A DNA stretch of 64,000 nucleotides from Microcoleus sp. AS-A8 (GTDB lineage: Bacteria; Cyanobacteriota; Cyanobacteriia; Cyanobacteriales; Coleofasciculaceae), in contig JAMPKV010000002.1 of NCBI GenBank assembly GCA_039962225.1, forward strand, positions 515,217 through 579,216, written 5' to 3'. Positions 51,867-61,149 of the stretch are shown here, piece by piece. Both the position numbers and the translations under genes were made by a program. The notes under the pieces were generated by a model. It did not search any database. It was not told where the DNA came from and saw only the letters and a list, made by a program, of their open reading frames with translations. Positions within the stretch are counted from its first letter, which is position 1. Each line of letters begins with the position of its first letter.

Positions 51867-53072
51867 CTACCGGGTAAAGGGGTTGAGAGGAGCAGAATTG
51901 TCCTCATACCACGGGGTTGTTTTCTCCGGTTCAGGCTGTAACTGGCTTTTAGACTTCCCGGACAAGGCTGTTAGGGTTTGCTCTCCCACAATTCCATCGA
52001 CTCTGAGTCCTTTCGATTGCTGGAATAGGCGGACGGCTTCTTGGGTTTTCAAATCGAAGACGCCGTTGGCATTATTCTGAAAACCTGCGGTTGCCAACTG
52101 TTTCTGAATCTCACTGACTTTGGAGCCGCGATCGCCGATTTGCCAAACACTCTTCGTCGATTCGTCTACCGCTTGAGCCTCAGGTTCCTCTATGGATTCC
52201 CAACGGATACTCTTTTTCAGTTCAGGATTGGACTGATTCAGTTTCAACTCATCAGGCTTGGGTTGATTCAGTTTCAACTCATCAGGCTTGGGTTGATTCA
52301 GTTTCAACTCATCAGGCTTGGGCTGATTGAGCTTCAACTCATCAGGATTGGACTGATTCAGCTTCACTTCATCAGGATTGGACTGATTCAGCTTCACTTC
52401 ATCAGGATTCGACTGATTTTCCAGGTTTCTGGATTCAGGCTTTTCTGACAAGGCAGTCAGTGTTTTCTTGCCAACAATCCCATCCACTTGGAGTCCTTCG
52501 GCTTGCTGGAATAGACGAACCGCTTCTTGGGTTTCCTGATCAAAAACGCCGTTGGTACTGCTCGGATAGCCGGAATCTGCCAAAATTTTCTGAATCTCAC
52601 GGACTTTTGAGTCGCGATCGCCGATTTGCCAAATCGGGTGAGAAGGCTCAATCTTCTCTACCGCTTGCTTTCGTTGTCCCCGTAAGGCGGATCTAGTGCT
52701 GGTTCCGACCACACCATCCGCTGCCAGCCCCCTGGCTCGCTGATATCTGAGAACCGCTTGCTTGGTCAGTGGGCCATAATAGCCAGTTGTCGGGCCGTTA
52801 AAGTAGCCCAGCCTCTGCAAACGCTGTTGGAGAGCCATCACTTCTGAGTTGCGATCGCCGGGTTTAACCATGGCAAACGCCTGTCTTGCCAATCCTAAGA
52901 TACCGAGTACAACCGTTAGAGACAGCAGAGGAACGGCTGCACGAGTTGAGAACTGGGGTGAATTAAGACCCGTCAAAAGTTTAGGGTTCTTCCAGATCGC
53001 CGCCAAGGTGTCATCGGTGTCTGTTGGTTCTTCGTTGGCGGCAGCCACATGAAGGTAAGCAAGCGTTTCCAT
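51867..53072 (-). CDS. Peptidoglycan-binding-domain protein with membrane anchor and tandem repeats
   Basis: A 401-residue protein. A membrane helix near residues 45-68 (AAVPLLSLTVVLGILGLA) follows a short cytoplasmic N-terminus. Three PG_binding_1 domains follow at about 70-130, 145-210 and 310-375. They have paired patterns such as GDRNSEVMALQQRLQRLGYFNG, DSKVREIQKILADSGY and GSKVSEIQKQLATAGF, each ending VDGIVGxxTLxAL. Between domains two and three lies a tandem repeat (LNQPKPDELK-type, 52230-52420). It likely binds murein in the periplasm; there is no hydrolase domain. Confidence 0.85.
   Translation of the reverse strand: METLAYLHVAAANEEPTDTDDTLAAIWKNPKLLTGLNSPQFSTRAAVPLLSLTVVLGILGLARQAFAMVKPGDRNSEVMALQQRLQRLGYFNGPTTGYYGPLTKQAVLRYQRARGLAADGVVGTSTRSALRGQRKQAVEKIEPSHPIWQIGDRDSKVREIQKILADSGYPSSTNGVFDQETQEAVRLFQQAEGLQVDGIVGKKTLTALSEKPESRNLENQSNPDEVKLNQSNPDEVKLNQSNPDELKLNQPKPDELKLNQPKPDELKLNQPKPDELKLNQSNPELKKSIRWESIEEPEAQAVDESTKSVWQIGDRGSKVSEIQKQLATAGFQNNANGVFDLKTQEAVRLFQQSKGLRVDGIVGEQTLTALSGKSKSQLQPEPEKTTPWYEDNSAPLNPFTR
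52230..52420 (-). repeat. 30-bp coding minisatellite in the peptidoglycan-binding protein gene
   Basis: About six copies of a 30-base unit encode LNQSNPDEVK or LNQPKPDELK. The three PKPDELK copies are almost identical, suggesting recent expansion. Confidence 0.85.
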
Positions 53073-53655
53073 AGTTTTAATGTCACCTCATTCAGGAATA
53101 AGCACTAGTTTAGCTCGAAGATTTACCGACGAATAATACTGATAGCGGGCGTTCGCCCGATCAGGTGAACCCTTAAGGGGTAATCAACGCCACCTTTGTA
53201 TCCGTTGAATTCAGAAGTTCTTTGAATCAGTGATGTCGGGCGGCTCATTCCTCTAGTAAGAGGTTTTAGGATAGGGCTTACGCCTCGCTGACAAATTTTA
53301 GAGAATTTCAGCTATTGTCGTGCCTTAATTTTATGAAAAAAGTCTCTCTCTTACAAGTTTAAGTATTAAAATTAAAAGTTTTTGGGTTAATTATTACAGC
53401 GATTTTGATCTGGGAAAATCTTAAAATTACCAACGGCCTCAATTTCTTCTTTTTCTGTGTTTTTTATCAATTTTCCCCCAATCGTTTAGCCAAAATCCTA
53501 GCTTTTCGAGTTCCATACCCTTAGTTGTAACCTCTCGTAATGGTGGAAACCCGAACCATCTTAGTGGAGCGATCGCCGACTCTAGAGGGAGTTCAGTTGG
53601 GTTAAGAAATTTTACAATTATTAAAGTAACGGTTTGATAAAACAGCTTTAAACCC
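53073..53655. other. Long leader region upstream of ftsH
   Basis: No supported gene in about 580 bases. A perfect hairpin CGGGCG-TT-CGCCCG lies near 53149. The segment 53290-53430 is AT-rich, and the ftsH promoter is likely in the last 200 bases. A minus-strand open frame at 53439-53657 has no coding character. Confidence 0.4.
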
Positions 53656-55536
53656 ATGAGTATTAAAGATAAACCTCAACTCCCTCGCAGTCGGCAGATT
53701 GCCAATATTCTCTTCTTAGTGGCCGGTTTGTTCTTAGTGGCAAACTTATTTTTGCCTGCATTTTTGGGACCACAGACTCAGCGAGTCCCCTACAGCATAT
53801 TTATTGACCAAGTGCAAGATGGCAAAGTGGCGCAGGCTTACGTCGGGCAAGACCAGATTCGCTACCAGCTAAAAGGGGAAGGCGACCAACCCGGACAAGT
53901 CCTCTCTACCACCCCCATCTTCGATCTAGATTTGCCCAAACGGCTAGAAGATAAAGGAGTTCAGTTCGCGGCTGCCCCACCGGCGAAGGGGAACTGGTTT
54001 ACCACACTCTTGGGTTGGGTGATTCCTCCCCTGATTTTTGTGGGTATTTTGCAGTTCTTTGCAGGACGCTTTGGTGGCGGTGGCCCACAAGGTGCGCTCT
54101 CCTTTACCAAGAGCAAGGCTAAAGTTTATGTAGAAGGCGAATCGACTAAAACCACCTTTGCCGATGTGGCTGGGGTGGAAGAAGCGAAGACTGAATTAGT
54201 AGAAATTGTTGATTTTCTGAAAACTCCGCAGCGGTTTACTAATATTGGTGCTCGTATTCCCAAAGGCGTGCTGCTAGTTGGCCCTCCAGGAACCGGTAAA
54301 ACGCTCATGGCTAAGGCGGTAGCGGGAGAAGCGGGTGTACCCTTCTTCAGTATCTCTGGTTCCGAATTTGTGGAACTGTTTGTCGGTGCAGGTGCGGCGC
54401 GAGTACGCGATTTGTTTGAAGAAGCTAAAAAGAAAGCACCTTGCATTGTGTTCATTGATGAATTGGATGCGATTGGCAAGTCTCGCGCCAGTGGTGGATT
54501 GATGGGGGGTAACGATGAGCGGGAGCAAACGCTCAACCAGTTGCTGACGGAGATGGATGGTTTTGCGGCAAGTAATACCACAGTAATTGTGCTAGCGGCG
54601 ACCAACCGTCCTGAATCCTTAGACCCTGCTTTGTTACGTCCGGGACGCTTTGATCGTCAGGTATTAGTGGATCGCCCTGACTTATCGGGACGGGAAGCGA
54701 TTTTAAATATCTACGCTGGGAAGGTGAAGCTGGGTGATGATATAGACTTACATACGCTCGCCGCTCGTACCCCTGGTTTTGCCGGTGCAGATTTGGCGAA
54801 TTTGGTCAATGAAGCTGCGCTGTTAGCCGCACGCGGCAGGCGTGAAACCGTTGCTCAGGCGGATTTTAACGAAGCGATCGAGCGAGTTGTGGCCGGTTTA
54901 GAGAAGAAAAGCCGCGTCCTCAATGAAAAAGAGAAAAAGATTGTCGCTTACCACGAAGTGGGTCACGCTCTAGTGGGTGCGCTGCTGCCAGGAGGGAGTA
55001 AGGTGGCGAAAATTTCCATCGTGCCTCGTGGGATGGCAGCGCTTGGTTACACCTTACAAGTACCCACGGAAGACCGCTTTTTGATGGATGAAGGCGAACT
55101 TCGGGGTCAGATTGCGACGCTTTTGGGTGGACGTTCCGCCGAAGAGGTTGTCTTTGGGAACATTACGACAGGTGCGGCCAATGACTTGCAGCGAGCCACC
55201 GACTTAGCAGAACGGATGGTCACCACCTACGGCATGAGCAAGGTACTCGGCCCCCTTGCTTACGAGAAGGGTCAGCAGAATAACTTCTTAGGGGATGGCG
55301 CAATGATGAATCCCCGCCGCATGGTGAGTGATGAAACCGCAAAAGCGATCGATGAAGAAGTTAAGGAGATTGTGGAAAGGGCACATCAGCAAGCCTTAGA
55401 TATTCTCAACAACAATCGAGATTTGCTGGAAAAAATTGCACAGAGAATCTTAGATGTTGAGGTCATCGAAGGTGAGGAATTACAAAATCTCCTCAGCCAA
55501 GTCCGATCTCTAGAAAAGGTACCTGCGACTGTTTAA
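53656..55536 (+). CDS. ftsH: ATP-dependent zinc metalloprotease FtsH
   Basis: A 626-residue membrane protease. There are two N-terminal membrane segments (residues 17-37 and 113-135) around a lumenal domain. The AAA+ domain has Walker A GPPGTGKT (209-216), Walker [13 protein letters not shown] and the second region RPGRFDRQV. The M41 protease has HEVGH at 433-437. All key residues are intact. Cyanobacteria have four FtsH paralogues that form hexamers and degrade damaged D1 and other membrane proteins; I do not assign the paralogue number. A clear terminator follows the stop. Confidence 0.96.
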   Translation: MSIKDKPQLPRSRQIANILFLVAGLFLVANLFLPAFLGPQTQRVPYSIFIDQVQDGKVAQAYVGQDQIRYQLKGEGDQPGQVLSTTPIFDLDLPKRLEDKGVQFAAAPPAKGNWFTTLLGWVIPPLIFVGILQFFAGRFGGGGPQGALSFTKSKAKVYVEGESTKTTFADVAGVEEAKTELVEIVDFLKTPQRFTNIGARIPKGVLLVGPPGTGKTLMAKAVAGEAGVPFFSISGSEFVELFVGAGAARVRDLFEEAKKKAPCIVFIDELDAIGKSRASGGLMGGNDEREQTLNQLLTEMDGFAASNTTVIVLAATNRPESLDPALLRPGRFDRQVLVDRPDLSGREAILNIYAGKVKLGDDIDLHTLAARTPGFAGADLANLVNEAALLAARGRRETVAQADFNEAIERVVAGLEKKSRVLNEKEKKIVAYHEVGHALVGALLPGGSKVAKISIVPRGMAALGYTLQVPTEDRFLMDEGELRGQIATLLGGRSAEEVVFGNITTGAANDLQRATDLAERMVTTYGMSKVLGPLAYEKGQQNNFLGDGAMMNPRRMVSDETAKAIDEEVKEIVERAHQQALDILNNNRDLLEKIAQRILDVEVIEGEELQNLLSQVRSLEKVPATV

Positions 55537-55558
55537 AGTAACTGAAGTTGAACAGGGA

Positions 55559-55591
55559 GGTGCGGGATAGGTTGATATTCCGCACCTTTTT
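55559..55591 (+). terminator. Rho-independent terminator of ftsH
   Basis: GGTGCGG and CCGCACC form a 7-bp GC-rich stem (55559-55586) around a 14-base loop, followed by TTTTT, 23 bases after the ftsH stop. Confidence 0.85.
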
Positions 55592-55690
55592 CGCATGTCG
55601 TTTGATACCCAATGCGACTTCTAAACCTTCTAAGCGTCTCAAGAATCTCTTCCTCACTCTCCCCCTCCCCCACTCTCTCCCCATCCCACC

Positions 55691-55723
55691 GATCTACTAT
55701 CTTTGAATGCAACTCGGTGTCAG
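55691..55723. repeat. 33-bp dispersed repeat, copy 2
   Basis: Starts GATCTACTATCTTTGAA and matches 29171-29203 at 29 of 33 positions. Like copy 1 it follows a C/T-rich stretch and precedes a gene, here by about 40 bases. Confidence 0.7.
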
Positions 55724-55762
55724 GGGTAAACTACCATCTGACTTCAAAGAGGAAACGTTAAA

Positions 55763-56524
55763 TTGGCAGACCACTCATTTTTGTACTATTGCTTCATCTT
55801 TTTCGGGGCTATTCTTGCCCGCTACTTTCTCATCGCTGGGGGAACCTACTTGATCTTCTATTCGGATCTGGGGAAGCGCTTCCCCAAACGAGGGTTGCGT
55901 CGGTCGCCTCCCCTATGGAGATCGATCCAAAAGGATTTGGAATTATCCGTTCTTTCTGCGGTGGTTTTTGCGCTGTGCGCTGCATTGATAATCTCAGAAC
56001 ACGGTTGGGAAGTCACTCGCTTGTACACTGACCCACACCAGTATGGACTGTGGTATTTGGGGGTCAGCTTTGTGGCGGTGCTCATCCTCCAGGATACGTA
56101 CTTTTATTTCATGCATCGGATGTTTCATCACCCCTTGCTCCTGAGATGGCTGCACCAGGGTCACCACCGTTCGGGAGATCCAACTCCGTGGACTTCCTTC
56201 GCGTTCGACCTACCGGAGGCGCTGATTCAATCGCTCTTCTTTGTCAGTGTAATTTTTGTTGTACCGCTCCATATCATCACCTTGGTTGCCGTACTCATGA
56301 CGATGACGGTCTGGTCTGTGTTGAATCATCTGGGATTCGAGCTATTTCCCTCATCGTTTCCCCGCCACTGGCTGGGAAGGTGGTTCATCGGTTCGACGCA
56401 TCACTCTATCCATCATCGCAAGTACACAGTACACTACGGACTTTATTTCACTTTCTGGGACAAGATGCTCGGTACTGACGACCCTAATTATGAGAATGAG
56501 TTTGACTCCGTTCTCAGACGGTAA
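55763..56524 (+). CDS. Sterol desaturase / fatty acid hydroxylase superfamily protein
   Basis: A 253-residue membrane protein, read from TTG at 55763 with AGAGGAAA 8-15 bases upstream. The di-iron histidine boxes of the superfamily are present: HRMFHH, LHQGHH and HHSIHHRKY, plus the NHLGFELFPSSFPRHW block with HxxG. Several hydrophobic segments surround them. It should hydroxylate or desaturate a lipid substrate, possibly a carotenoid or fatty acid; the substrate is unknown. No operon partner. Confidence 0.85.
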   Translation: MADHSFLYYCFIFFGAILARYFLIAGGTYLIFYSDLGKRFPKRGLRRSPPLWRSIQKDLELSVLSAVVFALCAALIISEHGWEVTRLYTDPHQYGLWYLGVSFVAVLILQDTYFYFMHRMFHHPLLLRWLHQGHHRSGDPTPWTSFAFDLPEALIQSLFFVSVIFVVPLHIITLVAVLMTMTVWSVLNHLGFELFPSSFPRHWLGRWFIGSTHHSIHHRKYTVHYGLYFTFWDKMLGTDDPNYENEFDSVLRR

Positions 56525-57412
56525 TCCATAAGACTGACGCCTGGGTAAGACGCTCAGTCTTCTTCAAAAAAATGGGCTTGCATCTCAGGAGGACATCGTC
56601 ATCTTGGGGATTGTAATAGTAGTTTACGGCTTAGCGTCAGTTTTAATTAAACAATGGGCAGAAAATAATAGATGGAATTGATAATGATAATCAAGGCAAG
56701 AATCAATAGGAGATAATATCCTCAAAGGACGTAACTGAAGTCAGGTTCTACGAACAACAAAATCATGACTCGTAGATTTAAGAAATAGAGATCAACAAAT
56801 GTCTAGATCTAATAGTCTAGGAAAGTTTCTATCGCCAGATGAACTCAAGAGTATCTCTTGGGAGATAGTCTTAACCTCCAGAAATATGAGAAGCTTTTTC
56901 AGTTTTCTGGTTGTGAATCGTATCAATCACTACACTCATCTACTTTTTGGGGACTTCATCGAGTTCATCAACGCGGTATTAGCCCTTTGAGTGAGTTCTA
57001 TAAGTTCTGATCTTTGTTGGCCTATGCCTTGGAGGCTTTCAAGAGCCACCGGGTCGGTACACCAGCTCTTCGAGAACCGCTTCGTTGTTGAGCCATCGTT
57101 CTTTTATCCCCAATCGGTTGTCAAAGGCTGCCACTCGTCTTTTTCGCCATCTCAACTACAATTCCTGTCAAGCCTCCAACAGCAGAATTAATACAAGGCT
57201 TCATTCTCTTTAATGGCAGTCAGGGCGAAAAAAGTGTGAAGTGGAAAAAGTGAACAATACCCTTCGTCTTTAGATAGAAAACATTCCGAAAAAGCTTAAT
57301 ATTTCTCTACCTTTCGATTATACCCTCTGATAGAGGTGACGAAGTTGTTCAGCTTGATATTCTAAATGTACAAAGCAAGAAAAAAGTTTAATCAAAAAGG
57401 GAGAAAAATAAA
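56525..57412. other. Long intergenic region, possible small frames only
   Basis: A frame at 56799-56990 (63 residues, starting MSRSNSLGKFLSPDEL) has some coding-like character but no ribosome binding site or recognisable family. A minus-strand fragment beginning MAQQRSGSRRAGVP (near 57098) could be debris of a mobile element. The last 150 bases are AT-rich and hold the promoter of the following gene pair. A purine-rich AAAAAGGGAGAAAA just before 57413 is a strong ribosome binding site. Confidence 0.35.
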
Positions 57413-57688
57413 ATGGTAATTAATGTTATTGCTTGGCTCGTTTTAGGTCTGATTGCTGGTGCGATCGCCAAAGCCATCTATCCCGGTCACCAAGGCGGTG
57501 GAATCTTTGCAACGATTGGTTTAGGAGTTTTGGGTGCTATGGTTGGAGGCTGGCTGGGTAATCTCTTCTTGGGAACCAGTGCAGGAGCAACAGCAGGCGC
57601 TTTAAGTATTCCCAGTATTATCTTCGCCATTATTGGGGCCTTAGTTCTTCTCTTCCTGTGGGGCATGTTCACCAGACGGGCTGCGTAA
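57413..57688 (+). CDS. GlsB/YeaQ/YmgE-family membrane protein, first copy
   Basis: A 91-residue protein with three hydrophobic helices rich in glycine. The family pattern is clear: WLVLGLIAGAIAKAIYPGHQGGG, ATIGLGVLGAMVGGWLGN and a last helix ending LFLWGMFTRRAA. It is a transglycosylase-associated/stress-response-type inner membrane protein. It is nearly a duplicate of the next gene. Confidence 0.9.
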   Translation: MVINVIAWLVLGLIAGAIAKAIYPGHQGGGIFATIGLGVLGAMVGGWLGNLFLGTSAGATAGALSIPSIIFAIIGALVLLFLWGMFTRRAA

Positions 57689-57758
57689 GTATCTCATTCT
57701 AAGTTGGGTATCGCTCAAGCCAGGAAAAGGACGTTAATCAGCGAGGGGGAAAATCAAC

Positions 57759-58037
57759 ATGACAGGTATTCTTGCGTGGATCATTTTGGGTCTGATTGCT
57801 GGTGCGATCGCCAGAGCCATCTATCCCGGTCCTCAAGGTGGTGGAATCTTTGCCACGATTGGTTTAGGCATCCTGGGTGCGTTAGTCGGAGGATGGTTGG
57901 GTACCGTGTTACTCCCAGGTTCGGGGGCGGCAGCAGCATCAGTAGGAGCTTTGACGTTACCGAGCATTATTTTTGCAGTCCTTGGTGCGATCGTGGTGAT
58001 CTTCATTTGGGGTTTATTGACCAGACGCGCTCTCTAA
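57759..58037 (+). CDS. GlsB/YeaQ/YmgE-family membrane protein, second copy
   Basis: A 92-residue paralogue of the preceding gene. It has the same order of motifs (WIILGLIAGAIARAIYPGPQ, ATIGLGILGALVGGWLG, FIWGLLTRRAL). It starts 70 bases after the first copy ends with its own GAGGGGGAAA ribosome binding site. The pair arose by tandem duplication and is probably co-transcribed, ending at the terminator at 58086. Confidence 0.9.
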   Translation: MTGILAWIILGLIAGAIARAIYPGPQGGGIFATIGLGILGALVGGWLGTVLLPGSGAAAASVGALTLPSIIFAVLGAIVVIFIWGLLTRRAL

Positions 58038-58085
58038 ACCTTAACCTCTGGAAAAACTCCATTTCAGGCTCTGGTGACGCCTTAT

Positions 58086-58111
58086 CCCCCATGTCAAAGA
58101 TGGGGGTTTTT
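58086..58111 (+). terminator. Terminator of the GlsB-type gene pair
   Basis: CCCCCAT pairs with ATGGGGG around a 7-base loop, followed by TTTTT (58107-58111). It lies about 50 bases after the second copy. Confidence 0.88.
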
Positions 58112-58302
58112 ACATAAATAAATTTTCCCATCCTTTCTCAGCCAATTTAGAGTTTTTCGGGTCTTCTAAAACTTAAATTTTTGGCTCAAAATAGGGATTG
58201 AGGATGAGGAATTAGGAATTTCCAGACGGGAAAAGGGATATAGACTAAGCTGGAGACGTTAAATTGGCAATGGTCTCTAAATAAATAGCAAGGAGATATA
58301 GA

Positions 58303-59094
58303 ATGCTGGAGTTGTACCAATTTGAGCTATCGCAATACTCTGAAAAAGTACGGCTCATCCTGGACTATAAAGGGCTAGCCTATCGAAAAATCGAAGTGAC
58401 GCCAGGAGTAGGGCAGCTAGAAGTCTTCCAGCTATCTGGTCAACGGAAGCTACCCGTGCTTAAAGATGGGGATACTGTAATTAGTGATTCTACGGCGATC
58501 GCGATGTATTTGGATCGGAAGTATCCCGACAGGCCGCTCATTCCCACCGATCCCAAAGAACGGGGACTGTGTTTGCTCATCGAAGAGTGGGCGGATGAGT
58601 CTATTGGTGTTAAAAGTCGGAAGGTACTCTATGGCGCAATGAGCCAGAGTCCCACTTTCCGGAAATCGGTTTTGCCCAACACGACGCCTGACTTTCTCAA
58701 AACCTTAGTCGGTGCTGTCCCGCCGGAAGTACTTGAGATTTTGGGTACCGGTGTTGGGGCTGGCCCGGATGCGGTAAAAGATGCCAGAGATGCCCTAAAG
58801 CAAGACCTGGAAGCCCTGAGTCTGCTGCTTCTGGATAGTCCTTATCTGGTCGGAAACCAACCTAGCTTAGCTGATTTTGCTGTCGCGGGTGTCAGCCTGT
58901 TGCTCAAGTTTCCCGAAGGCCCTTACCTGGATTTGCCTGAAAACATCAAAGGTAAGGGAATTCCAGGTTTAGCCGATAGTAGCGTTTACGAAACCTTCTT
59001 TAACTGGCGCGATCGCCTCTATGCCGCTTATCGCAAGCCTCTGACTTCTACTGGAACAAACGGTTCTGCACCGACATCCATCGAGATTGATTAG
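58303..59094 (+). CDS. Glutathione S-transferase family protein
   Basis: A 263-residue protein. The N-terminal thioredoxin-like domain starts LELYQFELSQYSEKVRLIL and has the glutathione-binding RKLPVLKDGDTVISDSTAIAMYL with cis-Pro and DST. The helical C-terminal domain spans about 85-250 (GNQPSLADFAVAGVSLLLKF). This is the layout of cyanobacterial GSTs. The electrophilic substrate is unknown. AGGAGATAT precedes ATG 58303. Confidence 0.9.
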   Translation: MLELYQFELSQYSEKVRLILDYKGLAYRKIEVTPGVGQLEVFQLSGQRKLPVLKDGDTVISDSTAIAMYLDRKYPDRPLIPTDPKERGLCLLIEEWADESIGVKSRKVLYGAMSQSPTFRKSVLPNTTPDFLKTLVGAVPPEVLEILGTGVGAGPDAVKDARDALKQDLEALSLLLLDSPYLVGNQPSLADFAVAGVSLLLKFPEGPYLDLPENIKGKGIPGLADSSVYETFFNWRDRLYAAYRKPLTSTGTNGSAPTSIEID

Positions 59095-59135
59095 GTCGTT
59101 TGGCTTAAAACACTTGATTAATGCATAATACTTAG

Positions 59136-59165
59136 CGACCCAAAGATCTGGGTCGTTATTTTTTT
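59136..59165 (+). terminator. Terminator after the glutathione transferase gene
   Basis: CGACCCA and TGGGTCG form a perfect 7-bp stem (59136-59155) with a 6-base loop, followed by TTA and seven T. It lies about 40 bases after the stop. Confidence 0.88.
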
Positions 59166-59328
59166 GTCACATACTTTTCCTGCACCCAACAAGTGAGTGA
59201 TGGCCAATTCGTTGCGATAATCCCCTGATTCCCCCAAGGAGTGGGGTCAAAGTTAAGCATGAGGATGGGGAAGAGATGGTTTAGACGCTTAAAAAAGGGG
59301 TCTACAAGTTGAATTTGGTATGACATAT

Positions 59329-59706
59329 TCAAAGGCCAAGAACCTCCACCGATTTTTCTAGCACCTCATCGGGATCGAAAGGCTTTGTCATGTACATATC
59401 AACACCAACTTGATGCCCTCTTTGTTTATCAAACTCCTGACCCTTTGCGGTCAGCATGATAATGTAAATTCCGTCAATTTGGAGTTCATTCTTAACGGCG
59501 TGGCACACATCAAAGCCGTTCATTTTAGGCATCATTACATCCAGAAAGACAATGTCAGGTCGCTCTGTCTCGATCGCCTCAAGAGCCTGTTCCCCATTCT
59601 CTGCCGTCAGTAATTCTACCCCCCCGTCTTCCAAGTCCTCTAGAGTTTGTTCCAGTAACAGTCTAATGTGAGGTTCATCATCGACTATTAATATTTTTTT
59701 ATTCAT
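59329..59706 (-). CDS. Stand-alone response regulator receiver
   Basis: A 125-residue single receiver domain: KKILIVDDEPHIR with the acidic pair, the phosphoacceptor in DIVFLDVMMPKMNGFDV, the threonine in IIMLTAKG, and the lysine in MTKPFDPDE. All residues needed for phosphorylation are present. It is the third gene of the minus-strand signalling operon, 15 bases after the GAF-cyclase gene, and is a likely phosphate receiver for the hybrid kinase encoded first. Confidence 0.92.
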   Translation of the reverse strand: MNKKILIVDDEPHIRLLLEQTLEDLEDGGVELLTAENGEQALEAIETERPDIVFLDVMMPKMNGFDVCHAVKNELQIDGIYIIMLTAKGQEFDKQRGHQVGVDMYMTKPFDPDEVLEKSVEVLGL

Positions 59707-59721
59707 CTAATCTCATTATGT

Positions 59722-61149
59722 TTAATAGATTACTTCAAAAACTTCTATAGGTTTTTTCTTGCCTTTAACCTGTACGAGACCAACCTCCTTAAATTCAAAA
59801 AGGTTTTGTGTCGCCTCATAAATCTTACGGCTGACTAGAATTTGTTCGCCTTTAGCAATCGATTGCAGTCGGGACGCTATATTAACTTTATCGCCTATTG
59901 CCGTATAGTCCATGTGCTGTGGAGAGCCAACGTTACCAACAACGACCTCTCCCCCACCGATGCCAATTCCTGTAATAAAATTCTTTCTAATCCAAGGCAC
60001 TGAAATTGTTTTTATCCGTTTTTGCATTTCAATAGCCGTTTCGATCGCCCGTTTTTCACTATCAACTAGCCTTGAGGGTGCACCAAACATCGCAACAATC
60101 ATGTCGCCAACAAACTTATTGACAGTACCCCCACGACTAAAGATTACCTCTACCATGTGAGTAAAATACTCATTTAAGTATTCTACAATGGCTTCTGGTG
60201 CGAGTTCTTCGCATTTAGTGGTAAAGTCTCTAATATCCGAAAAAAGCAGGGTTATATCCCTTTTAGCCGGAGCCAAGGAAATATCTTCTTTAGCCTCTAA
60301 AATAGCTTCAACCAGTTGTGTAGAAAGATAGCGCTCTAAATTACTTTTAATTCGCTCTTGTCGCAGTTTGTCGGCATGAAGGAGAGCATTTTCAATAGCA
60401 GATGCGCCTTGGGATGCAAGAGCGATCGCAAGTTTTAAATCTTGCGCTGTATAGTTGATTGGCTCCCCACTACTGATATTGAGTACACCCATAACAACAT
60501 TCTGTGTCTTGAGTGGAGCACAAATCAGAGATCTGATCGGATTAGCAGATAGAACAAATCTAGGATCGGACTCCACATCATTGAGTATTTCTGCCCTTCC
60601 TGTCTGAAATACACTGCCAGCTATACCAACACCAGGACGCAGAATTAGTTGAGGATCGTGTGCCTTACCTAAAGCTGCAATAATTTCCAGGTTTCCTGTC
60701 TTTTCATCTAATAACATAGCTGATGCACTGTCGGCTTGGATTAGTTTCGTCGCTTCATCAATGACTAATTTTGCGACCGCATTAAAGTCCAAACAAATCG
60801 ATAATTTCCCCGAAATATTATAAAGAAGATTTATTTCTTTATATCGATCCAGGGTTTCACGAGCCAAAGTTTTTTTTTCAAATTCTTGATTGGCTAAATA
60901 AGTGATAAGAGATGCGACGATGGCAGTATTTTCTAATCCGATGATCCACCCAATCACCTGTTCTCCAAGCTTTATCGGATAGGTGTTCAGTGAATCATTA
61001 GAGACATGACCCAGTACAACTCTGCCCTCTGCATCCTGAATGCATAGTGGCATTTTCATGACATCGCTGATGTCATTGATAATAGCTGTTACTTCTTTTT
61101 TATCAACAAGCCGTTTAAGACTTATTTGATTCACTAGATTCTTCATCAT
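59722..61149 (-). CDS. Class III adenylate/guanylate cyclase with GAF domain
   Basis: A 475-residue protein. A PAS/sensor-like N-terminus (residues 1-90) is followed by a GAF domain at about 105-255 and a coiled-coil signalling helix. The cyclase domain has [16 protein letters not shown] with the first metal Asp, [15 protein letters not shown] with the second, and [17 protein letters not shown] with the N and R of the transition state. Catalytic residues are intact. The first 35 bases overlap the preceding kinase gene, a sign of translational coupling. It probably makes cAMP in response to the upstream kinase or to its own GAF ligand. Confidence 0.9.
   Translation of the reverse strand: MMKNLVNQISLKRLVDKKEVTAIINDISDVMKMPLCIQDAEGRVVLGHVSNDSLNTYPIKLGEQVIGWIIGLENTAIVASLITYLANQEFEKKTLARETLDRYKEINLLYNISGKLSICLDFNAVAKLVIDEATKLIQADSASAMLLDEKTGNLEIIAALGKAHDPQLILRPGVGIAGSVFQTGRAEILNDVESDPRFVLSANPIRSLICAPLKTQNVVMGVLNISSGEPINYTAQDLKLAIALASQGASAIENALLHADKLRQERIKSNLERYLSTQLVEAILEAKEDISLAPAKRDITLLFSDIRDFTTKCEELAPEAIVEYLNEYFTHMVEVIFSRGGTVNKFVGDMIVAMFGAPSRLVDSEKRAIETAIEMQKRIKTISVPWIRKNFITGIGIGGGEVVVGNVGSPQHMDYTAIGDKVNIASRLQSIAKGEQILVSRKIYEATQNLFEFKEVGLVQVKGKKKPIEVFEVIY

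Noticed and set aside
52041..52448. Plus-strand frame with repeated LGLIQFQLIR
   Set aside because: It is the antisense reading of the 30-bp repeats in the peptidoglycan-binding gene.
56799..56990. 63-residue frame after the sterol-desaturase gene
   Set aside because: No ribosome binding site and no recognisable family; evidence too weak for a gene call.
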